Assembly (NCBI RefSeq): GCF_000005825.2
Contig: NC_013791.2
Location: 2,294,001-2,358,000 of the forward strand
Reading direction: 5' to 3'
DNA length: 64,000 nucleotides
Source: Alkalihalophilus pseudofirmus OF4
GTDB lineage: Bacteria > Bacillota > Bacilli > Bacillales > Bacillaceae_D
The position numbers and the translations under genes are program-made. Of the stretch, positions 38,326 through 47,573 are shown in pieces (position 1 is the first letter of the stretch; each line of letters begins with the position of its first letter). The notes below the pieces were generated by a model, which worked only from the letters and a program-made list of their open reading frames with translations, did no database searches and had not been told where the DNA came from.

Positions 38326-39486
38326 TTACTTAACTAGAGATACAATCTTCTGTGCACCATCAGCCATTGAATCTGCAGCAGTGATGTTCAGACCTGATTC
38401 GTTAAGAATCTGTTTACCAAGGTCTACGTTTGTACCTTCAAGACGAACAACTAATGGAATTTCAAGACCTACTTCTTTTGTAGCTGCTACAACACCTTCT
38501 GCGATGATGTCACATTTCATGATTCCACCAAAGATATTAACGAAGATACCTTTAACGTTTTCATCAGAAAGGATAATCTTGAATGCTTCTGTAACTTTCT
38601 CAGCCGTAGCACCGCCGCCAACATCTAGGAAGTTAGCTGGGTCGCCGCTGTAATGCTTAATGATGTCCATTGTTGCCATAGCAAGTCCAGCACCATTAAC
38701 CATACATCCAATGTTACCATCTAATGAAATGTAGCTTAGGTCATATTTAGAAGCTTCGATTTCTTTTTCATCTTCTTCTTCTAAATCACGATATTCAAGT
38801 ACGTCTTTTTGACGGTATAGAGCATTTGAATCAAAGTTTAACTTCGCATCAAGCGCCATTACTTTTCCGTCTCCAGTTGTAACAAGCGGATTGATCTCAG
38901 CAATTGAGCAATCCTTTTCAGAGAATGCTTTATAAAGTCCCATCATAAATTTAACAGCTTGTCCTACAAGCTCTTTAGGGATATTAATGTTAAATGCTAG
39001 ACGACGAGCTTGGAAGCCTTGTAAGCCTACAGCCGGGTCAATTACTTCTTTGAAGATCTTCTCAGGAGTTGCTTCTGCAACCTCTTCGATTTCAGTACCG
39101 CCTTCTTCAGAAGCCATTAATACAACGCGGTTTGTCGCACGATCTAGAACTAAACCAACGTAGTATTCATTTTTAATATCGCATCCTTCTTCGATAAGTA
39201 AGCGCTTTACTTCTTTACCTTCAGGACCTGTTTGGTGAGTAATAAGTGTTTTACCTAAAATCTCATCCGCATATGTACGAACTTCATCCAAGTTCTTAGC
39301 AACTTTTACACCGCCAGCTTTACCGCGGCCTCCTGCATGGATTTGAGCTTTTACAACACAAACTTCTGTGCCTAATTCTTTTGCAGCCTCAACTGCTTCT
39401 TCTACTGAGAATGCGACTTTCCCATTAGGGACTGCAACTCCGTATTTACGAAGGAGTTCTTTACCTTGATACTCATGAATATTCAT
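38326..39486 (-). CDS. sucC: Succinyl-CoA synthetase beta subunit (ADP-forming)
   Basis: 386 residues. ATP-grasp domain starting [33 protein letters not shown], and the C-terminal [19 protein letters not shown]. Partner of SucD. ATG after GGAGGCTGGAGAGA. The 300-bp region upstream holds a 9-bp inverted repeat and a terminator for the next gene; I did not find a strong sigma-A promoter. Confidence 0.97.
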   Translation of the reverse strand: MNIHEYQGKELLRKYGVAVPNGKVAFSVEEAVEAAKELGTEVCVVKAQIHAGGRGKAGGVKVAKNLDEVRTYADEILGKTLITHQTGPEGKEVKRLLIEEGCDIKNEYYVGLVLDRATNRVVLMASEEGGTEIEEVAEATPEKIFKEVIDPAVGLQGFQARRLAFNINIPKELVGQAVKFMMGLYKAFSEKDCSIAEINPLVTTGDGKVMALDAKLNFDSNALYRQKDVLEYRDLEEEDEKEIEASKYDLSYISLDGNIGCMVNGAGLAMATMDIIKHYSGDPANFLDVGGGATAEKVTEAFKIILSDENVKGIFVNIFGGIMKCDIIAEGVVAATKEVGLEIPLVVRLEGTNVDLGKQILNESGLNITAADSMADGAQKIVSLVK

Positions 39487-39704
39487 TCTCTCTCCAGCCT
39501 CCTATCAATTGCATATGATTTCAAGTCGCTCTTTCGTTTATACGTGGATGAACGACAAATTCCTCTTCCATTTTAGCACTTTTTAAAATATTTTGGGAGA
39601 GAAATGTGTAACCTCTTTCAAATTTCTTTTAATTCTAACTTTTTTAGAGTCCAATTCATAAAATTACTTTTTACCATACCCTTGGTGTGACAAGGCTTTC
39701 TAGC

Positions 39705-39732
39705 TTTAACGTTAGAATTTATCAACGTTAAA
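39705..39732. repeat. Inverted repeat upstream of sucC
   Basis: TTTAACGTT (39705-39713) and AACGTTAAA (39724-39732) form a perfect 9-bp inverted repeat with a 10-nt spacer. It could be an operator for sucCD or part of the adjacent terminator region. No regulator is assigned. Confidence 0.5.
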
Positions 39733-39737
39733 ATAAA

Positions 39738-39778
39738 AATAAAAAAAGCTAGAAATTCTGAGAGAATTTACTAGCTTT
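39738..39778 (-). terminator. Intrinsic terminator after the 57-residue gene
   Basis: Minus strand AAAGCTAG ... CTAGCTTT with inner AAATTCT/AGAATTT arms forms a long stem with small loop, followed by a T-rich run. It isolates the small gene from sucC. Confidence 0.85.
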
Positions 39779-39786
39779 TCATTTTA

Positions 39787-39960
39787 CTAGTCGCATTTTT
39801 CTTTGTTTTGAGCTTTTTGCATGACTGACTTTGTCATATCTTTCGCTTTTGCATCTTGTTCTTGAATAGAGTGATGAACTCCAAATTCTTGAGCATATTC
39901 CTCTTTATATTGATTCATAAACGAATCAAGTTCAGGAACATTTAATTTGTTCGGTTTCAT
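39787..39960 (-). CDS. 57-residue protein of unknown function
   Basis: MKPNKLNVPELDSFMNQYKE begins a small, charged, Trp-free protein with predicted helices and a single Cys near the C-terminus (KCD end). GGGAGGTATGAATT precedes the ATG, and it has its own terminator, which supports a real gene. A CATACTA/TCATA pair upstream resembles forespore sigma-F/G promoters, so a small spore protein is possible. I do not recognise a family. Confidence 0.75.
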   Translation of the reverse strand: MKPNKLNVPELDSFMNQYKEEYAQEFGVHHSIQEQDAKAKDMTKSVMQKAQNKEKCD

Positions 39961-40005
39961 AATTCATACCTCCCGCTTAAAGATCACCTGATTAGGTGTG
40001 TGGAT

Positions 40006-40035
40006 TAGTATGTCCTTAATGTCCCGATGCTATGA
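40006..40035 (-). promoter_or_regulatory. Possible sigma-F/sigma-G promoter of the 57-residue gene
   Basis: Minus strand TCATA, 18 nt, CATACTA. The -10 fits the forespore consensus CATnnTA exactly and the -35 fits four of five GHATR positions. No sigma-A promoter stands out here. Confidence 0.35.
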
Positions 40036-40067
40036 CTTGTTCAAATATAAATGGTTCGATTGCATTT

Positions 40068-40343
40068 CTACCCTTTTGCAGAGTTTTTATCCACTCTGTA
40101 AATAAAGGCAAATACTTCTGCTACCACTTCATAAAGTTCCGGGGGGATCGTTTGATTAATGTTTAGTTGGCTTAATAATTCAACTAAAGAGGCATCTTCT
40201 TGAATCGGGATATGATGATTTTTTGCTTTTTCAATGATCTCTTCTGCAATGATGCCCTTCCCTTTAGCAATCACTTCAGGTGAATCCTGCTTCGCCGCAT
40301 CATACCGTAATGCTACTGCTTGCTTTTTCAGCTCGTTATTCAT
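40068..40343 (-). CDS. ylqH: YlqH: FlhB C-terminal-domain-like protein
   Basis: 91 residues, resembling only the cytoplasmic tail of FlhB/YscU after the cleavage site: AVALRYDAAKQDSPEVIAKG, then AEEIIEKAKNHHIPI and a VVAEVFAFIYRV end. No membrane helices and no NPTH before it. The start overlaps the ylqG stop by ATGA, so the two are coupled. Known as FlhX/YlqH-type proteins in bacilli; function not firmly known. Confidence 0.9.
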   Translation of the reverse strand: MNNELKKQAVALRYDAAKQDSPEVIAKGKGIIAEEIIEKAKNHHIPIQEDASLVELLSQLNINQTIPPELYEVVAEVFAFIYRVDKNSAKG

Positions 40344-42094
40344 ATCCGAATATCCACTCCCTGGTAATCAACGCGTTGTTTATAGGCAGACTCATGATGC
40401 GATTGAACCTTATTATGGCTGTATTCATTAATATTTTTCCAAGTGAGGGTAGTGAGCTTATAATCAAATCCATCTAATGCATCATGTAAAGTCGGCAGTA
40501 ATAGATCAATAAGTCTGCTCGGTTTATCCCCCTCATTAAATACAGTAAGTGAAATGACTCTATTTTGTATTTGCATATCCACGATAAGCTCTCCGAGTGT
40601 TTCTAGCTCTAAATAAAATAGAATTCGGCAATGATTTGGGTCTAGACTGCCGTCTTCCTGCCGCCTTGCCTCCCATTGCAGCGTTACATCTGTTTGGTAA
40701 GAACCTAAGACAAGCGGTAATTGCATAAGCACTTGTTGAAGGGGACCTTGCTGCTCTTGAGCCATTAATTGACTGCCTGTTATACGCTGAATCATTTCTG
40801 TTACTTTCTCTCTTACCGGCAGAGGCAACGATTGTTCTAGCTGCATAAGCATCCCTTTTAGACGTTCTTGATGACTTAGTTCATTTACATTCGTTTGTTG
40901 AACATGCCTAGCTATTTCGCTTTCATAATGTAAGCCAAGTAATGCTGCCACATTTTGAAGGTGAGAACCAAATCCGCTTTTCGCATCCGTTATGGCAGGT
41001 GAGACGGAATGATATAAGGCAGCCAGCAGCATCGATCGCTCATTCGCTGGCAGCTGCTGGCTGACTAAGTGCCTTAGTCCACCTTCAATATCAAGCGCCT
41101 TCTGAGATCCATTTAACCGTTGGAACAGTAACTCTAGGCTGCCCTTTTCCCCTTGCGGCAAATTGCTTAAGGAGCCTAAGATATGCTGCATTGCTTCTCT
41201 CGGCTGCAACTGAACAACTTGGTTGGTCAACTGAGGCGGCAAAAGCGGGCGAACCTCACTGCTTGTTTGCTGCTGATTAAGCACAACCTGATGAAATCGA
41301 TGGATAAAGCCATCTATCGTTTCTTTTGTGTCACTTAAGCCTAGCCTTGTTAAAAGAATCTTAGCAGCCTCACGTTGTTCAGCTGTTGCAGATGGGTGGA
41401 CTAGCTGCTGAAGCAAGTGTAGGACTGGCTGCTTCGTTTGGCCGAATTCGGTTTGGGCATTAAATTGTTTTAAGGCTGACACTAATTTTTCAATCGACGG
41501 ATGAGAGGCATATTCTGCACTCTGCGCAAGCTGTATAACTTGCTGTATCTGCTGATTCACACCCGTCTCTTTTTGAAATGCTTGTACTGCCCTCACTGCT
41601 TCTTCTGATAACGGCAGGTTCTTTTGAATGAGGAGGTGGACTAAATCTACTGTTTGACGATCGTACTTATTTAAAGTAGTCAACAATTGCGCAGCTTCTT
41701 TTAATGCATGCTTTGGCAGAGCCAGCTGCTTGACAGCTAACTGGTCCAAAAGAGCATTAATCGCGGGATTTTGAGGAAGACCCAGCTGCCTAATCAATTG
41801 TTCATTTACTGGAGGCGGTGACCCTTGGCCTGTTCTCCCTTGATTGTCAATCACTTTTAACTTTGGCAGACCGCTTCCTTCCTGTACTTCAAACCAATAC
41901 CTTCCCCCAGCTGTTAATGCAGCTTCAAGCCTTGCTGTCACTTGCATCCCATTAATCGAAAGAGAAGCTAGGTGATTAGGGAACAACTTCGTAATCTTCC
42001 CTTGAAATATATGACCAGGCACAAACGTGAGGGGAGTCCGCTTTTTTGCACCTGCTGTCTTCACTTCTTGATTAATACTGGTCGTATGTATCAT
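40340..42094 (-). CDS. ylqG: YlqG: large protein with FliK-like C-terminal domain
   Basis: 584 residues, soluble and Gln/Leu-rich throughout. A short N-terminal beta segment (VPGHIFQGKITKLFPN) is followed by a long helical middle and a C-terminal domain (VTLQWEARRQEDGSLDPN, LELETLGELIVDMQIQ) that resembles the FliK hook-length domain. Paired with an FlhB-tail-like gene. Function unknown; a type III secretion-like partnership is inference. Confidence 0.82.
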   Translation of the reverse strand: MIHTTSINQEVKTAGAKKRTPLTFVPGHIFQGKITKLFPNHLASLSINGMQVTARLEAALTAGGRYWFEVQEGSGLPKLKVIDNQGRTGQGSPPPVNEQLIRQLGLPQNPAINALLDQLAVKQLALPKHALKEAAQLLTTLNKYDRQTVDLVHLLIQKNLPLSEEAVRAVQAFQKETGVNQQIQQVIQLAQSAEYASHPSIEKLVSALKQFNAQTEFGQTKQPVLHLLQQLVHPSATAEQREAAKILLTRLGLSDTKETIDGFIHRFHQVVLNQQQTSSEVRPLLPPQLTNQVVQLQPREAMQHILGSLSNLPQGEKGSLELLFQRLNGSQKALDIEGGLRHLVSQQLPANERSMLLAALYHSVSPAITDAKSGFGSHLQNVAALLGLHYESEIARHVQQTNVNELSHQERLKGMLMQLEQSLPLPVREKVTEMIQRITGSQLMAQEQQGPLQQVLMQLPLVLGSYQTDVTLQWEARRQEDGSLDPNHCRILFYLELETLGELIVDMQIQNRVISLTVFNEGDKPSRLIDLLLPTLHDALDGFDYKLTTLTWKNINEYSHNKVQSHHESAYKQRVDYQGVDIRI

Positions 42095-42118
42095 TTTTCT
42101 TCTCCCCTCGCCTGTCAG

Positions 42119-42901
42119 CTACGTGCTTTGTTTAATTAAACAGTCAGCTACTGGCTTAAATGATTTTCTGTGTTCTTTTGTGATACCTAATGCGTTCATC
42201 GCTTTTAAATGCACTTCGGTGCCATAGCCTACATGTTTGGCAAAGCCGTAACCAGGATACACCTTTTCAAGTTCCACCATATACTCATCCCTTGCTACTT
42301 TTGCAAGAACAGAACTCGCTGCAATTGTTAAGCTTTTTTGGTCACCTTTAATCAATGATTCTTGTGGAAGAGAGTTAGCTAGTTTCATCGCATCAAGCAG
42401 CAAGTAATCTGGTTGAATGTCTAAATTATTGACTGCCCTTTGCATAGCAAGCTTGGTTGCCTCGTAAATATTTACTCGATCAATTTCATCTGCATCTACA
42501 AAAACAACCGAATAAGCTAAGGCTTGTTTTTTTATTTCTTCAACAAAAAACTCTCTTTTTTCTTTAGATAGCTTTTTAGAATCTGTTAATCCTGGTAAAG
42601 ACGCATCCTTCGGTAGAATAACTGCTGCTGCTGTTACAGGTCCTGCAAGCGGTCCGCGCCCGACTTCATCTAGTCCTGCTACATAGTTATAACCATTCTG
42701 CCAAGCCTCTCGTTCATGCATCAGCATGATCTCATGCATTTGCATTCGTTCAGCTTCTAACGCTTTTTGTTTTTCATATTTACCAAGGAGACGCTGAACT
42801 CCTTTACGTTCATCATACTTAAGTTGATCAATCCATTCCTCACTTACTTCCATTTCATTAAACAATGTTGCTTCAATCTCTTTAATTGCTAAGCGTTTCA
42901 T
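42119..42901 (-). CDS. rnhB: Ribonuclease HII
   Basis: 260 residues. Catalytic Asp-Glu pair in YVAGLDEVGRGPLAGPV, LTDSKKLSKEKRE, the DAMKL Asp and SVLAKVARDEYM. N-terminal extension typical of bacilli. It removes ribonucleotides from DNA. ATG at 42901 follows AGGGGAG; an upstream ATG at 42949 gives 16 more residues but a weaker site. Confidence 0.95.
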   Translation of the reverse strand: MKRLAIKEIEATLFNEMEVSEEWIDQLKYDERKGVQRLLGKYEKQKALEAERMQMHEIMLMHEREAWQNGYNYVAGLDEVGRGPLAGPVTAAAVILPKDASLPGLTDSKKLSKEKREFFVEEIKKQALAYSVVFVDADEIDRVNIYEATKLAMQRAVNNLDIQPDYLLLDAMKLANSLPQESLIKGDQKSLTIAASSVLAKVARDEYMVELEKVYPGYGFAKHVGYGTEVHLKAMNALGITKEHRKSFKPVADCLIKQST

Positions 42902-43047
42902 ATTCTCCCCTATCTTTCTCTTACCCTTTTTATCGGTGCTATGGTCCATTTTTTTATAACCTTTTTATCGTACTAGAGATCATTTTTCATTACTAGGCTA
43001 AACTGGCAATTGCTTTAATTATCCATCACACAAATTGCCGGGACCTG

Positions 43048-43088
43048 AAAAAAAGCCGCAGAAGACTTTTTATCGTCTCCACGGCTTA
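43048..43088 (-). terminator. Intrinsic terminator after rbgA
   Basis: AAGCCG ... CGGCTT stem with an inner GAGAC/GTCT arm, then seven T on the minus strand. The stem begins at the rbgA stop codon. The rest of the 184-bp gap to rnhB shows no gene. Confidence 0.85.
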
Positions 43089-43943
43089 TACAGTATGCGG
43101 CGGCTGCTCGAGTGTAACTTGTCCGAGCGTGCCTGAACGTAGTTCTCTTAAGATAATCTCAGCGGCTTTATCATAATCAATATACCCGCCAGGAAGCAGA
43201 CAGCCTCGTTTTTTACCAATCGCATCAAATAAAGCAAGCCCTTCCTCCGGTACTTCCTCTAGCTTATACCTTTCCGCAATCCGTTCTGGGTAGTGGTCTT
43301 TCATATAGTTTAGTACAAAGAGGGCAATATCCTGAAAATCTAATAACTCATCTTTTATCGCACCTGTTGCAGCTAATCGGTACCCAATCACTTGATCTTC
43401 AAATTTAGGCCATAAAATACCTGGAGTATCTAACAGTTCCAGTTCATCATTTCCTACCTTAATCCATTGCTGCTTCTTAGTTACGCCCGGTCGATCTCCG
43501 ACCTTAGCAATTTTCTTTGAAGCAAGACGGTTAATAAGGGTGGATTTCCCGACATTTGGGATTCCAAGAATCATTCCGCGAATTGCCCGCGGCTTCATAC
43601 CCTTAGATTTCCACTTTTCGATCAGAGGGCTTGCAAGCTTTCGGCATGCACCGCTGATTTTTTCTACCCCTTTTCCTGTTTGGGCATTAATAGCAAGAAC
43701 GGTAGCACCCTTTTCTTCAAAATATCCTGCCCACTTTTTTGTCATATGAGGATCTGCTAAATCCGCTTTGTTTAATAAAACAAGACGCGGCTTCTGCCCG
43801 ACAATTTCATCCATCATCGGATTTCTCGAAGACAGAGGCAGCCTTGCATCAACTAATTCAATAACAACATCAATTAATTTAAGTTTTTCAGTTACTTCTC
43901 TTCTCGCTTTGGCCATATGACCAGGAAACCATTGTATTGCCAA
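43086..43943 (-). CDS. rbgA: Ribosome biogenesis GTPase RbgA (YlqF)
   Basis: 285 residues, circularly permuted GTPase. The order of motifs is G4 LLNKADLA, G1 [14 protein letters not shown], then G3 [12 protein letters not shown]. The start [15 protein letters not shown] matches the family when read from TTG after TAGGTGAATAGG. It acts late in 50S assembly. It begins eight bases after the lepB stop. Confidence 0.96.
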   Translation of the reverse strand: MAIQWFPGHMAKARREVTEKLKLIDVVIELVDARLPLSSRNPMMDEIVGQKPRLVLLNKADLADPHMTKKWAGYFEEKGATVLAINAQTGKGVEKISGACRKLASPLIEKWKSKGMKPRAIRGMILGIPNVGKSTLINRLASKKIAKVGDRPGVTKKQQWIKVGNDELELLDTPGILWPKFEDQVIGYRLAATGAIKDELLDFQDIALFVLNYMKDHYPERIAERYKLEEVPEEGLALFDAIGKKRGCLLPGGYIDYDKAAEIILRELRSGTLGQVTLEQPPHTV

Positions 43944-43952
43944 CCTATTCAC

Positions 43953-44504
43953 CTACTCTACAAATCCAATATTAGCAAATGGCCAAAAAACAACATTTGC
44001 TTTACCTATTACTTCATCTTTGTGAATCGAACCTATATCCCTTGAATCTAAACTGTTATGTCTATTATCCCCAAGAACGAATAAATGATCATCCGGTACG
44101 ACTTGTCCGCCAATGACTTCTGACAACTCAAAATCTCTTGTGACAAATTCAGGGCCGTATGCAGCTTTCAGTTCATCTAAGTAAGGTTCATCTAAGACCT
44201 CTCCGTTGACGTACAGCTGGTCATCCCGATACTCAATATGATCTCCAGGAAGTCCGATAATTCTTTTGATATAATCTTTTCCGCCTGGTGCATGAAAGAC
44301 AATAATGTCAAATCTTTTAGGCTCAGAGACCACATAACCGATCTTGTTTACAATCATTCGATCGCTATGTTCTAAAGTAGGCATCATCGATTGACCATCA
44401 ACGACAATGGGAGCAAACAAAAAATAACGAATAGTAAATGCGACAAGAACCGCAATGACTACAGCTTTAATCCACTCCATCGAATTCGACTTGCTACTTT
44501 CCAT
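43953..44504 (-). CDS. lepB: Type I signal peptidase
   Basis: 183 residues. One N-terminal membrane helix (AVVIAVLVAFTIRYFLF), catalytic Ser in VDGQSMMPTLE and Lys in GKDYIKRIIGLPGDHIE, and the GDNRHNSLDSRDIG box. Cleaves Sec signal peptides outside the membrane. ATG follows GGGGGCGGAAA. Sits between rplS and rbgA as sipS-like genes do in many bacilli. Confidence 0.96.
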   Translation of the reverse strand: MESSKSNSMEWIKAVVIAVLVAFTIRYFLFAPIVVDGQSMMPTLEHSDRMIVNKIGYVVSEPKRFDIIVFHAPGGKDYIKRIIGLPGDHIEYRDDQLYVNGEVLDEPYLDELKAAYGPEFVTRDFELSEVIGGQVVPDDHLFVLGDNRHNSLDSRDIGSIHKDEVIGKANVVFWPFANIGFVE

Positions 44505-44615
44505 TTTTCCGCCCCCAATAACTTGAATCACATCTCTATTTTATTATACGATCTCTATATGTATCATTTCTTTATTTTAGCATAGGTTTAATCGACGTTC
44601 ATACTTTTTCCAATT

Positions 44616-44649
44616 TAAAAGAAGGAGCTTAGTTCCCTAAGCTCCTTCT
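44616..44649 (-). terminator. Intrinsic terminator after rplS
   Basis: A perfect 13-bp stem AGAAGGAGCTTAG/CTAAGCTCCTTCT with a 4-nt loop is followed by TTTAAA on the minus strand. Confidence 0.92.
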
Positions 44650-44657
44650 CTCGTTTC

Positions 44658-45002
44658 TTATCGGATTTCTTTAATACGAGCCGCTTTACCACGTAATGCA
44701 CGTAGATAGTAAAGTTTCGCACGACGTACTTTACCGCGACGTTTCACGTCAATCTTAGCGATTTTCGGTGAATGTAATGGGAATGTACGCTCAACACCAA
44801 CACCGTAAGACACTTTACGAACTGTGAATGTTTCGCTAACTCCAGTACCGCGACGCTTGATCACGACACCTTCGAATTTTTGAATACGTTCACGAGTACC
44901 CTCAACAACTTTAACGTCGATAACTAAAGTGTCACCAGGACGGAATGCCGGAAGATCTGTACGTAATTGCTCACTTGTGATTTCACGAATAAGGTTGTTC
45001 AT
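44658..45002 (-). CDS. rplS: 50S ribosomal protein L19
   Basis: 114 residues. [38 protein letters not shown] and the [15 protein letters not shown] end are standard L19. Located near the 30S-50S interface. It is transcribed from its own promoter with a leader that likely carries L19 feedback control. Confidence 0.98.
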   Translation of the reverse strand: MNNLIREITSEQLRTDLPAFRPGDTLVIDVKVVEGTRERIQKFEGVVIKRRGTGVSETFTVRKVSYGVGVERTFPLHSPKIAKIDVKRRGKVRRAKLYYLRALRGKAARIKEIR

Positions 45003-45085
45003 CGTATAATTCCACTCCTTCCATACAGATGCTCTTATCAGAATTTCCTGCAGCGGAACATCGTAATCACTGGCCTAAGCCACAA
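45003..45085 (-). promoter_or_regulatory. Likely L19 leader (rplS 5' untranslated region)
   Basis: About 85 nt between the predicted start of transcription and the rplS ATG, with GGCTTAGGCC and GTTCCGCTGCAGG segments able to form short hairpins before the GAAGGAGTGG ribosome site. Bacilli are known to have an L19 leader at this place; I have not aligned it to that model. Confidence 0.55.
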
Positions 45086-45090
45086 AGAAT

Positions 45091-45119
45091 ATAATATCAT
45101 ACAGAAAATAAATATACAA
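45091..45119 (-). promoter_or_regulatory. Sigma-A promoter of rplS
   Basis: TTGTAT, 17 nt, TATTAT with TGA extended -10, on the minus strand in the trmD-rplS gap. Confidence 0.78.
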
Positions 45120-45152
45120 GCATTTCATTATAAATCAACGAAACTTTTACCG

Positions 45153-45887
45153 CTATTGCTCTCTTTTTATTTCCTCTAGAAGACGTTCTTCTTCAACAGT
45201 CAATTCTCTTTCTTCTAGCAGGTCCGGTCTGCGTTCAAGTGTCCTTTTCAAAGACTCCTTTTTACGCCATCTTTCAATATTGGCATGATGCCCTGATAAT
45301 AAGACATCCGGTACTTCCATACCCCTGAATTCGGCCGGCCTCGTATATTGAGGGTGCTCAAGCAGGCCAGTAGAGAAAGAGTCTGTTACAGCAGATTCTT
45401 CATTACCAAGTACATTTGGCAGAAGGCGTGTTACACTGTCTGCAATCACCATTGCTCCTAATTCACCGCCAGTAAGCACATAATCTCCTATTGAAATTTC
45501 GTCTGTTACAAGATGTTTCCGTACCCGCTCATCATACCCTTCATAATGGCCGCAAAGCAGAATTAAATGCTCTTCTTTAGCAAGTTCTTCTGCTTTAGCT
45601 TGAGTATAACGCTCCCCTTGAGGACATAACATAATCACTCGAGGTGAGGTATCATTTTGCTGCTTGAGATCATCTACAGCGTCAAAGATCGGCTGAGGAC
45701 TAAGTACCATGCCTGCCCCGCCCCCATAAGGATAATCATCAACTTTTTTATGCTTGTTTGTCGTGTATTCCCGAAAGTCGACGGCTTGGTAGGAAACATG
45801 ACCTTCTTCTTTTGCTTTTTTCAAAATAGATGAGCCAAAAACTCCCTCAAACATCTCAGGAAAGAGCGTTAACACATCGATCTTCAT
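45153..45887 (-). CDS. trmD: tRNA (guanine-37-N1) methyltransferase TrmD
   Basis: 244 residues. SPOUT knot motifs [29 protein letters not shown] and the [21 protein letters not shown] region. It makes m1G37 next to the anticodon and prevents frameshifting. ATG overlaps the rimM stop, so the pair is coupled. Confidence 0.98.
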   Translation of the reverse strand: MKIDVLTLFPEMFEGVFGSSILKKAKEEGHVSYQAVDFREYTTNKHKKVDDYPYGGGAGMVLSPQPIFDAVDDLKQQNDTSPRVIMLCPQGERYTQAKAEELAKEEHLILLCGHYEGYDERVRKHLVTDEISIGDYVLTGGELGAMVIADSVTRLLPNVLGNEESAVTDSFSTGLLEHPQYTRPAEFRGMEVPDVLLSGHHANIERWRKKESLKRTLERRPDLLEERELTVEEERLLEEIKREQ

Positions 45888-46405
45888 TCGACTAACCCTT
45901 CCATTGGATCAATGATAACCTTGTTTTCCTCAAGATTAATTTCAATAACAACATCCTCTATATACGGGATTAAAATATCCTTTCCACCGCCTGCACGGCG
46001 AATCACCCATACATCATTTGCGCCTGTTTCAATAATTTCTTTAATTTGTCCTAAATGCTCGTTGTTCGTTGTATACACTTCACAGCCGATGATTTCATGG
46101 TAGTAAAACTCTCCTTCATCTAAATCACTAAGCTGGTCTTTTGATACATACAACGTGCTCCCTTTAAATTCTTCTACTTGATTGATGGAATCGTACCCTT
46201 CAAAAGTAAGAAGATCAAAGTTTTTATGAACTCGGTGGTTTGCTACGACAACAGAGATATGCTTTTTCGTATTAGCATCTACAATCCATAACTCACAGCC
46301 TTTAGCGTAACGCTCATCGGGAAAATCCGTAGATGAGATCACACGAATCTCTCCACGAACACCATGTGTATTTACGATTTTTCCAACCTTTAATAAATCC
46401 GCCAT
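45884..46405 (-). CDS. rimM: 16S rRNA processing factor RimM
   Basis: 173 residues with an N-terminal beta-barrel ([16 protein letters not shown]) and a PRC-barrel C-terminal domain ([30 protein letters not shown]). Binds S19 in 30S maturation. Overlaps ylqD by one base and trmD by four. Confidence 0.97.
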   Translation of the reverse strand: MADLLKVGKIVNTHGVRGEIRVISSTDFPDERYAKGCELWIVDANTKKHISVVVANHRVHKNFDLLTFEGYDSINQVEEFKGSTLYVSKDQLSDLDEGEFYYHEIIGCEVYTTNNEHLGQIKEIIETGANDVWVIRRAGGGKDILIPYIEDVVIEINLEENKVIIDPMEGLVE

Positions 46406-46809
46406 TACTTTTGCCCACTTCCTCGAATATCTAGAATAATTCCATCTTTAACAATGATCTCAAGCGGATCTGATGGATGAACCCACTCATCACCAATAGA
46501 GAGCTCTGTCATCGTCTCAACTGTTTCTCCCTTCAACTCAGTTCCATTTTGAAGTAAACCAAGCTGATCTAGTTGAAAGGTCAGCGACTTCATTTGCTCT
46601 TCTTTTTTTATGCATTCTTCTTTATATCGTTTACGACTTGTCTCTTCGTTATGTTTTTGACTCTTTATTGATTTTTGCATTTGAAATGTTAACTGTGCTA
46701 ATTCTCGTTTGGTTTGGTGTAGGTCAGATTCAAGCTGCTTTTTAATTTCTTCCTTTTTTACATCTGTTAAAATATACTTTACCTGAGCATTGCGAATTAT
46801 TTTAAGCAT
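46405..46809 (-). CDS. ylqD: YlqD family protein
   Basis: 134 residues, a long central coiled coil (about 20-85) between small beta-like ends, same size and position as B. subtilis YlqD. Function unknown. The in-frame ATG lies ten bases after AAGGAG, and a better-spaced out-of-frame ATG opens a three-codon ORF ending just past it, so initiation may be weak or coupled. Confidence 0.88.
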   Translation of the reverse strand: MLKIIRNAQVKYILTDVKKEEIKKQLESDLHQTKRELAQLTFQMQKSIKSQKHNEETSRKRYKEECIKKEEQMKSLTFQLDQLGLLQNGTELKGETVETMTELSIGDEWVHPSDPLEIIVKDGIILDIRGSGQK

Positions 46810-46887
46810 TCATCTAATACTCCTTTATGTAAAGAGTTTAGTTACGTTCTAGTTTACGCTGCTTATCTTATTCTATAAAAGGAGCAG

Positions 46888-46926
46888 ATAAACAAAAAAG
46901 GAGAGGTTGCCCTCACCCTTTTTTGT
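46888..46926 (-). terminator. Intrinsic terminator after khpA
   Basis: Stem ACAAAAAAGG + GAGG/CCTC + CCTTTTTTGT with a GCAA loop; the 3' arm itself is T-rich. It separates rpsP-khpA from ylqD-rimM-trmD. Confidence 0.85.
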
Positions 46927-46937
46927 ATTCATGCTGT

Positions 46938-47168
46938 TTAATCGACGATGTCTAATCGTACTCGCTTGTGCTCAGGCACTGCTGCCGCATAGACAAGCGA
47001 GCGCATTGCTTTTGCTGTACGACCTTGCTTGCCAATCACTTTACCGACATCACTTGGATGGACATAAAGTGTGATCGAAAGCGTGTCTCCTTCTTGCTGC
47101 TCTGTTACCAGAACTTCATCGGGCTCATCAACAAGTGCTTTTGCAATGTGTTCAACTAAAGACTTCAT
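46938..47168 (-). CDS. khpA: KH-domain RNA-binding protein KhpA (YlqC)
   Basis: 76 residues, a single type II KH domain with the VGKVIGKQGRTAKAMRSLV loop. KhpA pairs with KhpB in cell-elongation and RNA control in Gram-positives. ATG at 47168 follows AAAGGAGAATGTG. Directly after rpsP. Confidence 0.95.
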   Translation of the reverse strand: MKSLVEHIAKALVDEPDEVLVTEQQEGDTLSITLYVHPSDVGKVIGKQGRTAKAMRSLVYAAAVPEHKRVRLDIVD

Positions 47169-47192
47169 CACATTCTCCTTTTTGTAGAAGAA

Positions 47193-47465
47193 TTATTTTT
47201 GGTTCTTCGCGTTATGAACCTTTTCCATTAAACCAGCTTTAGAGAATAGGTTACGAACTGTGTCAGAAGGCTTAGCACCTTTTAACATCCAGTCAACAGC
47301 CTTATCTTCTTTAAGATCAACTTTAGCTGGTTGAGTTAATGGGTTGTACGTTCCGATCTCTTCGATGAAACGACCATCACGCGGTGCGCGAGAATCTGCT
47401 ACTACTACACGATAAAATGGGGCTTTCTTTGAACCCATACGTTTTAAACGAATTTTTACTGCCAT
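47193..47465 (-). CDS. rpsP: 30S ribosomal protein S16
   Basis: 90 residues. Starts [20 protein letters not shown] with the [20 protein letters not shown] motif. Early 30S assembly protein. ATG follows TTGGAGGTG. It has its own promoter after ffh. Confidence 0.98.
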   Translation of the reverse strand: MAVKIRLKRMGSKKAPFYRVVVADSRAPRDGRFIEEIGTYNPLTQPAKVDLKEDKAVDWMLKGAKPSDTVRNLFSKAGLMEKVHNAKNQK

Positions 47466-47503
47466 TCGTTAGACACCTCCAAAAATAGTTAACACAATGG
47501 TAT

Positions 47504-47532
47504 ATAATATCATCAATTTTCTTAGATTTCAA
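47504..47532 (-). promoter_or_regulatory. Sigma-A promoter of rpsP
   Basis: TTGAAA, 17 nt, TATTAT with TGA extended -10 on the minus strand. The element has the same architecture as the rplS promoter. Confidence 0.78.
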
Positions 47533-47552
47533 GGGAATTTCCTTTACAGTCT

Positions 47553-47573
47553 AAAAAAAAGGATTTCCTCTTT
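47553..47573 (-). terminator. Weak intrinsic terminator after ffh
   Basis: AAAGAGGA/TCCTTTTT stem with a 2-nt loop (one G-T pair) and a run of T follows the ffh stop directly. The stem is short, so leakage into rpsP is likely. Confidence 0.45.

Noticed and set aside
40068-40343. ylqH as a truncated, broken flhB
   Set aside because: The short form is a recognised stand-alone family, has its own start coupled to ylqG, and full flhB is present elsewhere in the window.
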